Source: Emticicia soli
GTDB lineage: Bacteria; Bacteroidota; Bacteroidia; Cytophagales; Spirosomataceae
Length of the DNA stretch: 64,000 nucleotides
Direction of reading: 5' to 3'
Assembly: GCF_037860775.1 (NCBI RefSeq)
Contig: NZ_JBBEWC010000011.1
Location: 62,001-126,000, forward strand
Numbering within the stretch: the first letter of the stretch is position 1; every line of letters begins with the position of its first letter. A model generated the notes under the pieces. It was given only the letters and a program-made list of their open reading frames with translations, was not told the origin of the DNA and did not search any database. The position numbers were made by a program, and so were the translations under genes. Shown piece after piece: positions 8,962 through 17,118 of this stretch.

Positions 8962-10734
8962 ATGAAATATATAGCTATCACCATAGGTCCAATTTACCAA
9001 ACATTTCGAAATGCTCGACAGACACGAGAAGTTTGGGCTGCTAGTTTTTTGTTTTCATACCTTGCCAAAGGCATTATTGTTCGTACTTGTTTATCTGACT
9101 TTACAAAAGCAGATTATAGTAATCTTACTGAAGAAGAAAAAAAGAAAATTGTTAGTACGAAAGATGCGTTCATCTTACCTAATATTAGCGACTTACGATT
9201 ATTCGAATCTAAATCAGGAATTGGGCTATTCCCGGATAGAATTATTTTCAAGAGTGAATTGATTAAGGACAGAGATTTCCAAAACATAGTTGATGCCGTC
9301 ATTGAAGATATAGCCAATGAAATTGCTAGTGCTAATAAGAGTGATAATAAGGTATTATTTTCTTTTTTGAAAAAATACCTTAGAATTGATTGGGATGAAT
9401 TTGAAGAAGAAGGAAACCCAATTCTAAAAATTTCTCCTTACTTGGATTCTCTTGAACTAACCCCTCAGTTTGTTAGTGAAATTGACAAAAATCCATTATC
9501 CGAATTTCTTCTCAGTATTAACATTAATGGTTTTCTATCCAGGAATTACGATGAAAAAGACACAAATGGACAAGTAAGATTTGAATCGCTAGTTGAGATT
9601 TCTACCAGAGAATTAAGACCAAATTCTTCTTACAAAAGAATACTTAACTCAACTATTTGGGATGAAGGAGAGAATGACAAAGGTGATAACAAGTTTATTG
9701 ATAAACTTACAGAAAAGGAAGACTTTAAAAACTATCATAAATATATCTGCATAGTTAGTGCTGATGGGGATAAAATCGGAAAAACTCTTGAAAAAATTAC
9801 TGGCGAAAAAGTATTTCAATTCTCAGAAAAACTTCTGAAATGGGGTTTATCAGTAAAAGATACTATAAGGAAATATGGTGGAGTACCTATTTATATCGGT
9901 GGCGATGATTTATTATTTTTTGCGCCTGTTTGTAATAATGGACAAAATATCTTCGATTTAATTGATAGCATCGATAAGGAATTTATTGGACAAAACTGGC
10001 ATGAAATCAGTAGCGAGGTTTCTCCAAGCCTTTCTTTTGGACTTTCATTGACTTACTATAAATTTCCATTAGGCGAGGCAATTGAAGAAGCTGGTAAATT
10101 ATTGTACATAGCTAAGGCATTAGATAAAACTCTCGAAAAAGCATCAGAAATGCTATCAAGAGACAAATATCAGCTTACAGAGGTAGAACAAATCTTAAAG
10201 TTACCTAAATACAAAGAGATTCGAGAGATTAGGACCATAATTGAGTTATTAGCTGATAATAAATATACCGAAAATGAGAAAAGGGTTAAAGCTAAAGAAC
10301 TCATTGAGAGCTATAACAAAAAAAATACAGGAAATGCAATTGCCTTAAAACTCCTTAAACATAGTGGGACCGAGTTTGAATTAGTCTTGAAAAAATCTGA
10401 TTTGCTATATCAATCTCACTTTAAAGATATTCTGGCAAAAATGGTAGATGATAAATCCTTTTTGAATTCAGTTGGGTATAAGCTTCGGGATAATCATGAA
10501 TTAATTAAAATAATTGGCCACGAAAGTATACTTCTTAAAAATCTGTTCCATAATGTTTTTGACGAGAAAATTGAAAATAGACAAGCCAAAGACTTATATC
10601 TTGAAAAAGTCCGCTTATTGGTTAATTACTCTTATACCCAACAAAATAAAGATATTGATCAAGCCATGAAAGAAGTTTTTTCAATTATCAGAACAAGTAA
10701 GTTTATTAAAGGGCTAGAAGAAGTTAAAAATTAA
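8962..10734 (+). CDS. cmr2: Type III-B CRISPR Cas10/Cmr2, HD-less
   Basis: 590 residues. It begins directly with the Cmr2 palm-type N-terminus (ITIGPIYQTFRNARQTREVW), so the HD nuclease domain that heads many Cas10 proteins is absent. The first palm motif is SADGDKIGKTLE near residue 267. The cyclase motif IGGDDLLFF (GGDD near residues 313-316) is intact. Cas10 is the large subunit; on target-RNA binding the GGDD palm makes cyclic oligoadenylate, while the HD domain, when present, cuts ssDNA. This protein should therefore signal rather than cut DNA. It is first in the intact operon and 7 bp from cmr3. Confidence 0.93.
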   Translation: MKYIAITIGPIYQTFRNARQTREVWAASFLFSYLAKGIIVRTCLSDFTKADYSNLTEEEKKKIVSTKDAFILPNISDLRLFESKSGIGLFPDRIIFKSELIKDRDFQNIVDAVIEDIANEIASANKSDNKVLFSFLKKYLRIDWDEFEEEGNPILKISPYLDSLELTPQFVSEIDKNPLSEFLLSININGFLSRNYDEKDTNGQVRFESLVEISTRELRPNSSYKRILNSTIWDEGENDKGDNKFIDKLTEKEDFKNYHKYICIVSADGDKIGKTLEKITGEKVFQFSEKLLKWGLSVKDTIRKYGGVPIYIGGDDLLFFAPVCNNGQNIFDLIDSIDKEFIGQNWHEISSEVSPSLSFGLSLTYYKFPLGEAIEEAGKLLYIAKALDKTLEKASEMLSRDKYQLTEVEQILKLPKYKEIREIRTIIELLADNKYTENEKRVKAKELIESYNKKNTGNAIALKLLKHSGTEFELVLKKSDLLYQSHFKDILAKMVDDKSFLNSVGYKLRDNHELIKIIGHESILLKNLFHNVFDEKIENRQAKDLYLEKVRLLVNYSYTQQNKDIDQAMKEVFSIIRTSKFIKGLEEVKN

Positions 10735-10741
10735 TTAATCT

Positions 10742-11761
10742 ATGAAATACCTCGTTACATTAAAACCCAGGAGTAAGTTTTTCTTTGGTGGAGACAGAAC
10801 TTTTACTGCACAGGAACGCCAGAATTACTACGCTCATTCTACACATTTTCCACAGCAAACAGCATTGTTAGGTATGCTGCGTTATGCGATTCTCAATGAG
10901 CGTGGATTTTTAGAAGAAGAAGAAGAGAAAGAAAAGCTTGTTGGGGCTACAGGATTTGATCTCGAAGCTGTTAGTCATGGAATCATCAAAACTATCTCAC
11001 CGGTATTTCTTCTTGAGAAACAGGCTGTATGGTTAAGTGCCGGACTCGACAGACAAGGAGATATTGTTTTAAAGTTGTCTGAGAGCAAGACTCTGAGATT
11101 AGATGGATATGATGCAAAAAAAGGTTTATCTCAGTACTTTATCTCAAGCGATAATTCTTCTGAGTCTTTAAAAAAACTAGATGATTTTTTTAAAGACAAC
11201 CCGCAAGTAGGAAATGCCAAAGATAGAAAAGGACAAACCCAACCCGATGCTTTTTTTAAGCACAATTATAAAAGCTTTAAACGACAAGAAAAAATAAATT
11301 ATGAAAGCTTATTTGCTTTTGGCTTTGAGCTCGAAACAACAGAAGAAATAGAATTCAGCAAAATCAAAACCGTATTTCTGGGAGCCGAATCTTCTTTTAC
11401 TATTGAATTAACTCCTTCAAATGGTATTTTTGAAACTATTGAATCAACTAATCAATTATTGAAAGCCAAGGAAGCCAGTAATCATAAAATTGTACTCTTG
11501 AGCGACTGCTTTATACCAGACTTGGGGGTTCTGAAGTCTTATTCCTCCTTTATACTAACCGACAAGCCTGTCCCTTTCAAATTCAATATAAATAAACAAT
11601 CAGACTACTACACATCCATTAATCGTAGTAATCAATATCATCTGTTAAGTAGAGGTACTGTAATTTATCCCAAAGATATAACTGAAGTTACTGAACTCAT
11701 TGAGGCAAGCATAGCCTTTCGTACCATTGGTTATAATCACTATCAAATTCAAGCACGTTAA
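10742..11761 (+). CDS. cmr3: Type III-B CRISPR Cmr3
   Basis: 339 residues, opening with LKPRSKFFFGGDRTFTAQER then HSTHFPQQTALLGMLRYAIL, the typical Cmr3 start (FFG-DR-F, P-Q-T-LLG-LR). Cmr3 is the Cas5-like RAMP subunit that holds the 5' handle of the crRNA next to Cmr2. It lies between cmr2 and cmr4, 7 and 17 bp apart, in one operon. The C-terminal IAFRTIGYNHYQ region carries the second RAMP fold. Nothing appears broken. Confidence 0.92.
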   Translation: MKYLVTLKPRSKFFFGGDRTFTAQERQNYYAHSTHFPQQTALLGMLRYAILNERGFLEEEEEKEKLVGATGFDLEAVSHGIIKTISPVFLLEKQAVWLSAGLDRQGDIVLKLSESKTLRLDGYDAKKGLSQYFISSDNSSESLKKLDDFFKDNPQVGNAKDRKGQTQPDAFFKHNYKSFKRQEKINYESLFAFGFELETTEEIEFSKIKTVFLGAESSFTIELTPSNGIFETIESTNQLLKAKEASNHKIVLLSDCFIPDLGVLKSYSSFILTDKPVPFKFNINKQSDYYTSINRSNQYHLLSRGTVIYPKDITEVTELIEASIAFRTIGYNHYQIQAR

Positions 11762-11778
11762 TTTCTGATTCTTATACA

Positions 11779-12621
11779 ATGACAACAAACCTATATCTAC
11801 TCATACCTCAATCCAATCTTCATGTTGGTGCAGGTAGTTCAAACTATGGCGTTATTGATAACCTTGTCCAGCGAGATGCCATTGACCAGTATCCGAATAT
11901 TAACGCTTCCAGTCTCAAGGGTGCAATACGAGAGTTTTTTGAGGAAGCAAAAGGGTGGTCAGTGACTATTGATAAGAAAAAAATACCTAATGATAAATCT
12001 AAAAAAGTTTTTGGAGACATAGACCAGGGCAAAGGAAACTGTGTTTTTTCAGAGGGGCATCTTTTAGGTTTACCTGTGCGGAGCAATAAGAAACCCTACT
12101 TTATTGCGACATCACCTTATGTTTTGAAGAAGTTTCTTTCTCTTTCAGATGAATTTGGTTACGAGCTTGACACCGATCTAAAAAAAGACCTTTTAGCTCT
12201 TGCGAGCCTTTCACCTGAAACAGAAAAACCTATATTAATAGCCCCATCAACTATATCTGGTTTAAAAATCGAAGATTTTATCAACTTCACCAATCATAAT
12301 CTCAGGCTTTCTAAACTACATACTATCTTAGGTGAGGATATAGTATTGTTTTCTGACGAAGATTTTGCTTATCAATGCGGAGATTATGCTTTGCCTGTTT
12401 TAGCCCGTAATCATCTTGATAATGGAATCAGTCAGAATCTTTGGTACGAACAAGTAGTGCCCAAAATGACTCGTTTCTATTTCTTTGTTGATGATTATAC
12501 AGAGGAAGTACTTTTTGATAAGGCGTTAGAAGACAACACTCAACTTGTCCAGATTGGTGGTAACGCCACCGTAGGCTATGGCCGTTGTAAAATTAAAAAC
12601 CTAAATAAAGTAATAGCATGA
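11779..12621 (+). CDS. cmr4: Type III-B CRISPR Cmr4 (backbone, target-RNA nuclease)
   Basis: 280 residues. The N-terminus SNLHVGAGSSNYGVIDNLVQ followed by RDAIDQYPNINASSLKGAI is the canonical Cmr4 signature. The Asp in VIDNLVQ corresponds to the catalytic Asp that cuts target RNA every 6 nt. The C-terminus has the glycine-rich IGGNATVGYGRCKI loop. Several Cmr4 copies form the Cas7-like filament along the crRNA. Its stop overlaps the cmr5 start by 4 bp, indicating translational coupling. The slicing residue looks intact, so RNA cleavage should be possible. Confidence 0.93.
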   Translation: MTTNLYLLIPQSNLHVGAGSSNYGVIDNLVQRDAIDQYPNINASSLKGAIREFFEEAKGWSVTIDKKKIPNDKSKKVFGDIDQGKGNCVFSEGHLLGLPVRSNKKPYFIATSPYVLKKFLSLSDEFGYELDTDLKKDLLALASLSPETEKPILIAPSTISGLKIEDFINFTNHNLRLSKLHTILGEDIVLFSDEDFAYQCGDYALPVLARNHLDNGISQNLWYEQVVPKMTRFYFFVDDYTEEVLFDKALEDNTQLVQIGGNATVGYGRCKIKNLNKVIA

Positions 12622-12983
12622 GAGCCATAAATAAGTTACTGATACCAGCTAATACAGCTTTAGCTAATGCTAAAATAATTAACGAGGAAGGCGTTGTTAA
12701 AAAAGGGGTTATTGAAGGTCACATTGCCGGTTTTGGGGCGATGGTAATAAATCTTGATTTACTACCAACAGTTGCCGTTTATCTTGAAGATGAAAATCGA
12801 AAAAAAGTGATTGATGCCATTGCTAAAACCCTGGATTCAAATTCTAATTTTAATATGCTATTTGAAAGAATAATGGATACAGAATTGTTAGGACTTTCGT
12901 CCAGACGAATGTTGAAAGAAGAAGTGGTGAATGCTTCTGTTGCTTTAAAAATGATGATTCGTACTTATAAAATTGAAAAATAA
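12618..12983 (+). CDS. cmr5: Type III-B CRISPR Cmr5 (small subunit)
   Basis: 121 residues, mainly helical, in the invariant position between cmr4 (ATGA overlap) and cmr6. Sequence such as HIAGFGAMVINLDLLPTVAVYLED and a helical C-terminus (SVALKMMIRTYKIEK) fits Cmr5, which forms the inner filament next to Cmr4 and helps bind target RNA. Cmr5 is poorly conserved, so the call leans on context. Confidence 0.88.
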   Translation: MRAINKLLIPANTALANAKIINEEGVVKKGVIEGHIAGFGAMVINLDLLPTVAVYLEDENRKKVIDAIAKTLDSNSNFNMLFERIMDTELLGLSSRRMLKEEVVNASVALKMMIRTYKIEK

Positions 12984-12984
12984 C

Positions 12985-13833
12985 ATGAATGAGAACGAAG
13001 TGAATTTAGGTTTTCTTTTCAATAAAGAATACTATAAGCATAATGGTGCAAACCAATTCCTTTTCAGCAGAAAAAAAGAAGCAGAATATACCCATGCTTT
13101 CTTCTCTACTCAGAATGAACGATTTAAGAATTTTATTTTTACCCGTACCCAAAAAAACAAAGGTAACCTTGACCTAACTACGGTTTATCCTGGCCTTGCT
13201 GTAGGTCTTGGGTATGGGCACGGTATTAAAGCAGAAGGAGAATTCAAACTAGGTTTTTATTTTGATTATACCTCTGGGTTACCAGTTATTCCTGGAAGCA
13301 GTGTAAAAGGCACTTTGCGAAGTTGTTTCCCTAATTTCAACAGTAAGAAAGATTATGGTGCAGATGAACTTGAGAAAATAGAAGCAAAAAGAGGCTATAT
13401 CCGCTATTTATTTTTCAAAGCAGGTTTAAGTGAGCAAAATGCCTTAGATTTAGATATAGACTTACTGGAGTCTGAAATTTTTGAGGGTAAATCTTTTCAT
13501 AAAACCGAAGGATCAATTCAATTGGGAATTTATCAGCGAGACCTGTTTTTTGATGCCACACTGGTAGAGGGCAATAGCTTACGAAAAATAATAGGCGATG
13601 ATTCTATCACGCCGCATACAGCAGGGCCTTTAAAAAACCCTACGCCTTTATTGTTTATGAAGATACTGCCCAATGTTACTTTCCATTTCGAAATGGATAT
13701 AAAAGGTAGTCAAATGTATGCTTTTGTTACAAAAGAGATCAAACAGAAAGTCTTTATGGAGATTATACGCACTATAGGTATTGGTGCTAAAACTAATGTA
13801 GGCTATGGACGCATGATCTCAAAGGCAAACTAA
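12985..13833 (+). CDS. cmr6: Type III-B CRISPR Cmr6
   Basis: The ATG at 12985 (MNENEVNLGFLFNKEYY) begins 1 bp after the cmr5 stop and is preferred to a TTG at 12973. The roughly 282-residue product contains YPGLAVGLGYGHG and then FDYTSGLPVIPGSSVKGTLR, the Cmr6 RAMP signature (GLP-IPGSS-KG-R). It ends with IGIGAKTNVGYGRM, the glycine-rich loop. Cmr6 caps the 3' end of the crRNA filament, next to Cmr1. With Cmr1 truncated here, the top of the complex may be altered. Confidence 0.92.
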   Translation: MNENEVNLGFLFNKEYYKHNGANQFLFSRKKEAEYTHAFFSTQNERFKNFIFTRTQKNKGNLDLTTVYPGLAVGLGYGHGIKAEGEFKLGFYFDYTSGLPVIPGSSVKGTLRSCFPNFNSKKDYGADELEKIEAKRGYIRYLFFKAGLSEQNALDLDIDLLESEIFEGKSFHKTEGSIQLGIYQRDLFFDATLVEGNSLRKIIGDDSITPHTAGPLKNPTPLLFMKILPNVTFHFEMDIKGSQMYAFVTKEIKQKVFMEIIRTIGIGAKTNVGYGRMISKAN

Positions 13834-13851
13834 CTCTTAATTTATTATCTC

Positions 13852-14547
13852 ATGGCAAATATCAAAATCCTAAACATCCAACCTCAAAACCTCCCCTACC
13901 GAACTCCACAACAGTGGCGTAGCTGGCTCAACGACCTGACTGAGTGGCAACATGAATTACTTCATAACCATAAAGAAGTAGGTGGAGAGCACTATCGATA
14001 TCCATTGGTTCAATACAGGCATAATGGTTTTTTGGGTATTAATGAAGGTGAAACTCTATTGATGCAGCTATTGCCCCTCTTACTGGCTGAAACCCAGTTA
14101 AAAATGGATGTACAGAGAGACGAAATAAGAATGCTTGACACTACACCCCAATATAGCCTCTATAACTGGCAGCCTTTTCATGCTGAGAACTATCTACTCT
14201 GGCAGAATACCAAGGGGCTTATCGAACGCATAGAACTATTGCAGAAAATTCTTACTGGGCATATCCTGGGCTTCTGCCGCGCAATTGGTTTTGCGATACC
14301 TGATAAATCATTAAAAGTAAAACTGATAGGCTCGCTGAAAGAATTGGGTTATAAGAAATTCTCGACTCAGAATGCAGAGCTTTGGCGGCTTAGTTTTGAT
14401 ATAGCTTTTGAAGCCAACATTCAGTTGCCTCAACATATTGGTCTAGGTAAGGGAGTCAGTAAAGGGAAAGGCGTTTTGTTGTGTCATACTTCTGCCTCTA
14501 TCAATTCAAAAACAATAAAAACCGTTTCGGTTAGTCAAAACAACTGA
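13852..14547 (+). CDS. cas6: Cas6-like CRISPR RNA endonuclease
   Basis: 231 residues, 18 bp after cmr6. It contains YPLVQYRHNGFLGINEGETL in the N-terminal ferredoxin-like half and LPQHIGLGKGVSKGKGVLL at the end, the glycine-rich loop of Cas6 proteins. Cas6 cuts the repeat in the long transcript to leave an 8-nt 5' tag. The array repeats end in ATTGAGAC, close to the usual type III tag. Histidines in LTEWQHELLHNHKEVGG (about residues 31-45) may be catalytic, but I cannot assign the active site. It is the junction gene between the effector and adaptation modules. Confidence 0.8.
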   Translation: MANIKILNIQPQNLPYRTPQQWRSWLNDLTEWQHELLHNHKEVGGEHYRYPLVQYRHNGFLGINEGETLLMQLLPLLLAETQLKMDVQRDEIRMLDTTPQYSLYNWQPFHAENYLLWQNTKGLIERIELLQKILTGHILGFCRAIGFAIPDKSLKVKLIGSLKELGYKKFSTQNAELWRLSFDIAFEANIQLPQHIGLGKGVSKGKGVLLCHTSASINSKTIKTVSVSQNN

Positions 14548-14609
14548 TAATCATCTTGAATCCTCACAATTGAGTTCTTTGACGTATTGGATTTTTAAAA
14601 TTTAAGACA

Positions 14610-15668
14610 ATGGCTCAATATTCCTATCAACAAACTGCCCAGAATATCTTTTGTCAGGTAAAAACTGTTGATGAATTAGCTTATTTGCTAAAAACACAGG
14701 TTTTTGCCCTTGAGTTTTTTGCCAGTAATCCCTCCTACAATGAATTTAAAATCCCTAAAAAGAAAGGCGGGTTCAGGCTATTAGAAGACCCCGAGGAAAA
14801 TCTGAAAGCAATTCAAAGAGAGCTGAATTATTACCTCCAATGTTGTTACTACCTCAAAAGAACTTCGGCTGCCTATGCATTTCAATTGGCTGACGATGAT
14901 GATGACAAAACCGAGATTCGTAATTTACTGTCCAATGCTCAATGCCACATTAGTAGACCCTGGATGCTGAATGCCGATTTTCTTGACTTTTTTCATCAGG
15001 TATCTCAGCAGGAAGTATTCGAAACTTTCTTGTGTTCGCCATTTGATTTTCAGGAAGACCTTGCGCTGCTTCTAACAAACCTGACCACCTATAAGGGTAG
15101 GCTACCTATGGGTGCACCTACTTCGCCAGTATTATCTAATTTTGCTACAATTGGGCTCGATTATGATTTGCTTGATTATTCAAAAAAGCACAAGTGGGTT
15201 TACACACGCTATGCCGATGATCTTACTTTTTCGTCTTATAATACCATTACGAATGAGCATTTGCTCGAAATCAAAGGTATTTGCAAACTCTACAATTATG
15301 TTTTTAACGAAAACAAGGTCAGGATTTTTTCACCTGAAATGCCCAAAACCGTAACGGGTCTGAAAGTAAGCGATACAATAGGTTTGCCCGATGACTACGT
15401 AGCAAACCTTACCAAAGAAATACAAAAATTAGCACATGTACAGGAAATAAACTACAGAACCGGAAAAGAGGAATCGGCTTGGGTCAAAAAATTTGAACAG
15501 CAGATTGAAGGCCACCTCGAGTTTATGCGGTTTATTTTGGGCAATGCCCACCAAGATTATCAGGATATGGCTCGCTTCTATGAAAAAGCTCAAAATCCTG
15601 CGGCCAATTATGACCCGGTTAGCTGGCTTGAAATAGGTTATATCGACTGGAAGCCTAAACGCAAATGA
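14610..15668 (+). CDS. CRISPR-associated reverse transcriptase, stand-alone
   Basis: 352 residues with the ordered RT motifs: KIPKKKGGFRLLEDP (motif 1), NADFLDFFHQV (motif A, catalytic Asp near 122), GRLPMGAPTSPVLSNF (motif B), YTRYADDLTFS (motif C, YADD near 200) and VTGLKVS (motif D/E). Size and motif style match group II-intron-like RTs found with cas1. It is not fused to Cas1 or Cas6. It sits 62 bp after cas6 and 32 bp before cas1, so it should be co-transcribed with adaptation genes. Such RTs let the Cas1-Cas2 integrase capture spacers from RNA. No retron or intron RNA is visible nearby. Confidence 0.93.
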   Translation: MAQYSYQQTAQNIFCQVKTVDELAYLLKTQVFALEFFASNPSYNEFKIPKKKGGFRLLEDPEENLKAIQRELNYYLQCCYYLKRTSAAYAFQLADDDDDKTEIRNLLSNAQCHISRPWMLNADFLDFFHQVSQQEVFETFLCSPFDFQEDLALLLTNLTTYKGRLPMGAPTSPVLSNFATIGLDYDLLDYSKKHKWVYTRYADDLTFSSYNTITNEHLLEIKGICKLYNYVFNENKVRIFSPEMPKTVTGLKVSDTIGLPDDYVANLTKEIQKLAHVQEINYRTGKEESAWVKKFEQQIEGHLEFMRFILGNAHQDYQDMARFYEKAQNPAANYDPVSWLEIGYIDWKPKRK

Positions 15669-15700
15669 ACGGGATTTTCAACTTCTAAACCTTTCTATCG

Positions 15701-16681
15701 ATGCAACTCTTATTGGATACAAAAGGAATTGTTATCAGGCAAAGAAACAGATGTTTTCATTTGCAAACTGAAAAACATGAAAGACTGATTGCTCCACAGA
15801 AAATCAGTAGTATTGTTGTGTGTACGCATTGCGTATTAACAACAGCAGCTATCAGACTGGCAATTAAAGAAAGCATCCCGATTTATTTTGTTGATGGCTT
15901 TGGAAGAGTTGAAGGCAGGCTTTGGAGTGCCTCGTTCGGAAGGCTCTCTACGCTCCGTCGAAAACAAGTTTTTTTTACAGAGCATTTAGCTGCCACACAA
16001 TGGGCAATTCATTTATTCAGAATCAAGTTGTATCAGCAAAAAAACTTACTTGTTTTTCTGAAAGACAGAAAAATGGCACAAGCAAAATCTCTTACTGAAG
16101 CCATTACCCTGATTGAACAACAATCTGACAAGCTAGTGTATTACCAGAATGAGCCTTTGAAAGAAGTGGCAGAAATTCTGATGGGCATTGAAGGCATAGC
16201 TGCCAGAGCATACTGGCAGTCAATCGCAGACTGTATGCCTACTGATTTTACTTTTGAAAACCGAAACCGCAACCCAGCGCAGGACTTCTTTAATGCAGCC
16301 ATTAATTACTTATACGGAATGCTTTATACGTATATAGAAACGGCTCTTTTCAGCGTGGGTCTTGACCCTTATCTGGGCATTCTTCATGCCGACCAATATG
16401 ATAAACCTACCCTCAGCTATGACCTCATTGAGCCGTTCAGACCCTGGGTAGATAGATTGGTGGTTGAGAATGTTCTGGCTGATAAAATAAAACCTGATTT
16501 TTTTGAAAGCAAACAAGGAGGTATCTGGCTTGCTCAAAAGGGAAAGCAATTTCTGATACCTTTATTGAATACTTTTTTGGCTGAATCAGGCGAATTAGAG
16601 AATAATAGAGCTATACGTAAAAATCATATTTATCGATTGGCAGGCGATCTGGTTGATAAAATAAATGAAAAAATTGTTTGA
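15701..16681 (+). CDS. cas1: CRISPR integrase Cas1
   Basis: 326 residues with the Cas1 two-domain layout: an N-terminal strand domain (LLLDTKGIVIRQRNRCFHL, VDGFGRVEGRLW) and a helical catalytic domain. Metal ligands look intact: Glu in LMGIEGIAARAYW (about residue 163), His in GILHADQYDKPTLSYDL (about 228) and Glu in LIEPFRPWVD (about 243). Cas1 with Cas2 integrates new spacers at the leader end. The neighbouring RT and cas2 are in the same direction. Divergence from the usual NPLGSLLS-type type I Cas1 fits type III/RT-associated clades. Confidence 0.95.
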   Translation: MQLLLDTKGIVIRQRNRCFHLQTEKHERLIAPQKISSIVVCTHCVLTTAAIRLAIKESIPIYFVDGFGRVEGRLWSASFGRLSTLRRKQVFFTEHLAATQWAIHLFRIKLYQQKNLLVFLKDRKMAQAKSLTEAITLIEQQSDKLVYYQNEPLKEVAEILMGIEGIAARAYWQSIADCMPTDFTFENRNRNPAQDFFNAAINYLYGMLYTYIETALFSVGLDPYLGILHADQYDKPTLSYDLIEPFRPWVDRLVVENVLADKIKPDFFESKQGGIWLAQKGKQFLIPLLNTFLAESGELENNRAIRKNHIYRLAGDLVDKINEKIV

Positions 16682-16730
16682 TTTTGCCCGATGAAAATTT
16701 TTGTGTAAATTTCAATAAACATTTTAATCT

Positions 16731-17027
16731 ATGCTTTATTTAATTGCCTATGATTTAGAAAACGATTCGATACGCCAGCGTATTGCCAAAAGGCTTTTGG
16801 CAACAGGATTAGAGAGAATACAATACTCTCTTTTTATAGGGCCGCTCTCTGACACGCAGTATGCAGAAACCACCGAATGGCTACAAGCACAGGTAAAGAA
16901 AGATAAAAAGCATAGCTTGCTGAATATCCCGCTGCATAATGATATGCTAACGGCCATTGAACATTTTGCAACTGAACCGCTTGACTGGGAATATCTGGCA
17001 GGTAATAAACTAACCATGTTTTTTTAG
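16731..17027 (+). CDS. cas2: CRISPR adaptation protein Cas2
   Basis: 98 residues, starting MLYLIAYDLENDSIRQRIAK, with the conserved Asp after the first strand and the ferredoxin-like pattern RIQYSLFIGPLSDTQY. Cas2 bridges two Cas1 dimers and sets spacer length. It is 49 bp after cas1 and 91 bp before the first repeat. Size is normal and no domain fusion is present. Confidence 0.95.
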   Translation: MLYLIAYDLENDSIRQRIAKRLLATGLERIQYSLFIGPLSDTQYAETTEWLQAQVKKDKKHSLLNIPLHNDMLTAIEHFATEPLDWEYLAGNKLTMFF

Positions 17028-17118
17028 CTTTTTAACTCTGATGCATAAAATGGCATATTACGCAACCGAATACACCCCATCAAACATCCTGTCTATCAAC
17101 CATTTATACAACATCAGG
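17028..17118 (+). promoter_or_regulatory. CRISPR leader
   Basis: The 91 bp between the cas2 stop and the first repeat are A/T-rich and non-coding. The repeats next to it are identical, while degenerate repeats occur only at the far end, so new spacers enter here. A small inverted repeat (ATGC...GCAT near 17041-17057) lies inside. The array promoter must be here or upstream, but no clear -33/-7 Bacteroidota promoter stands out. Confidence 0.7.

Noticed and set aside
14548..14610. Retron or group II intron explanation for the reverse transcriptase
   Set aside because: No msr/msd-like inverted structure or intron domain V near the gene, no maturase/endonuclease domain, and direct placement beside cas1-cas2.
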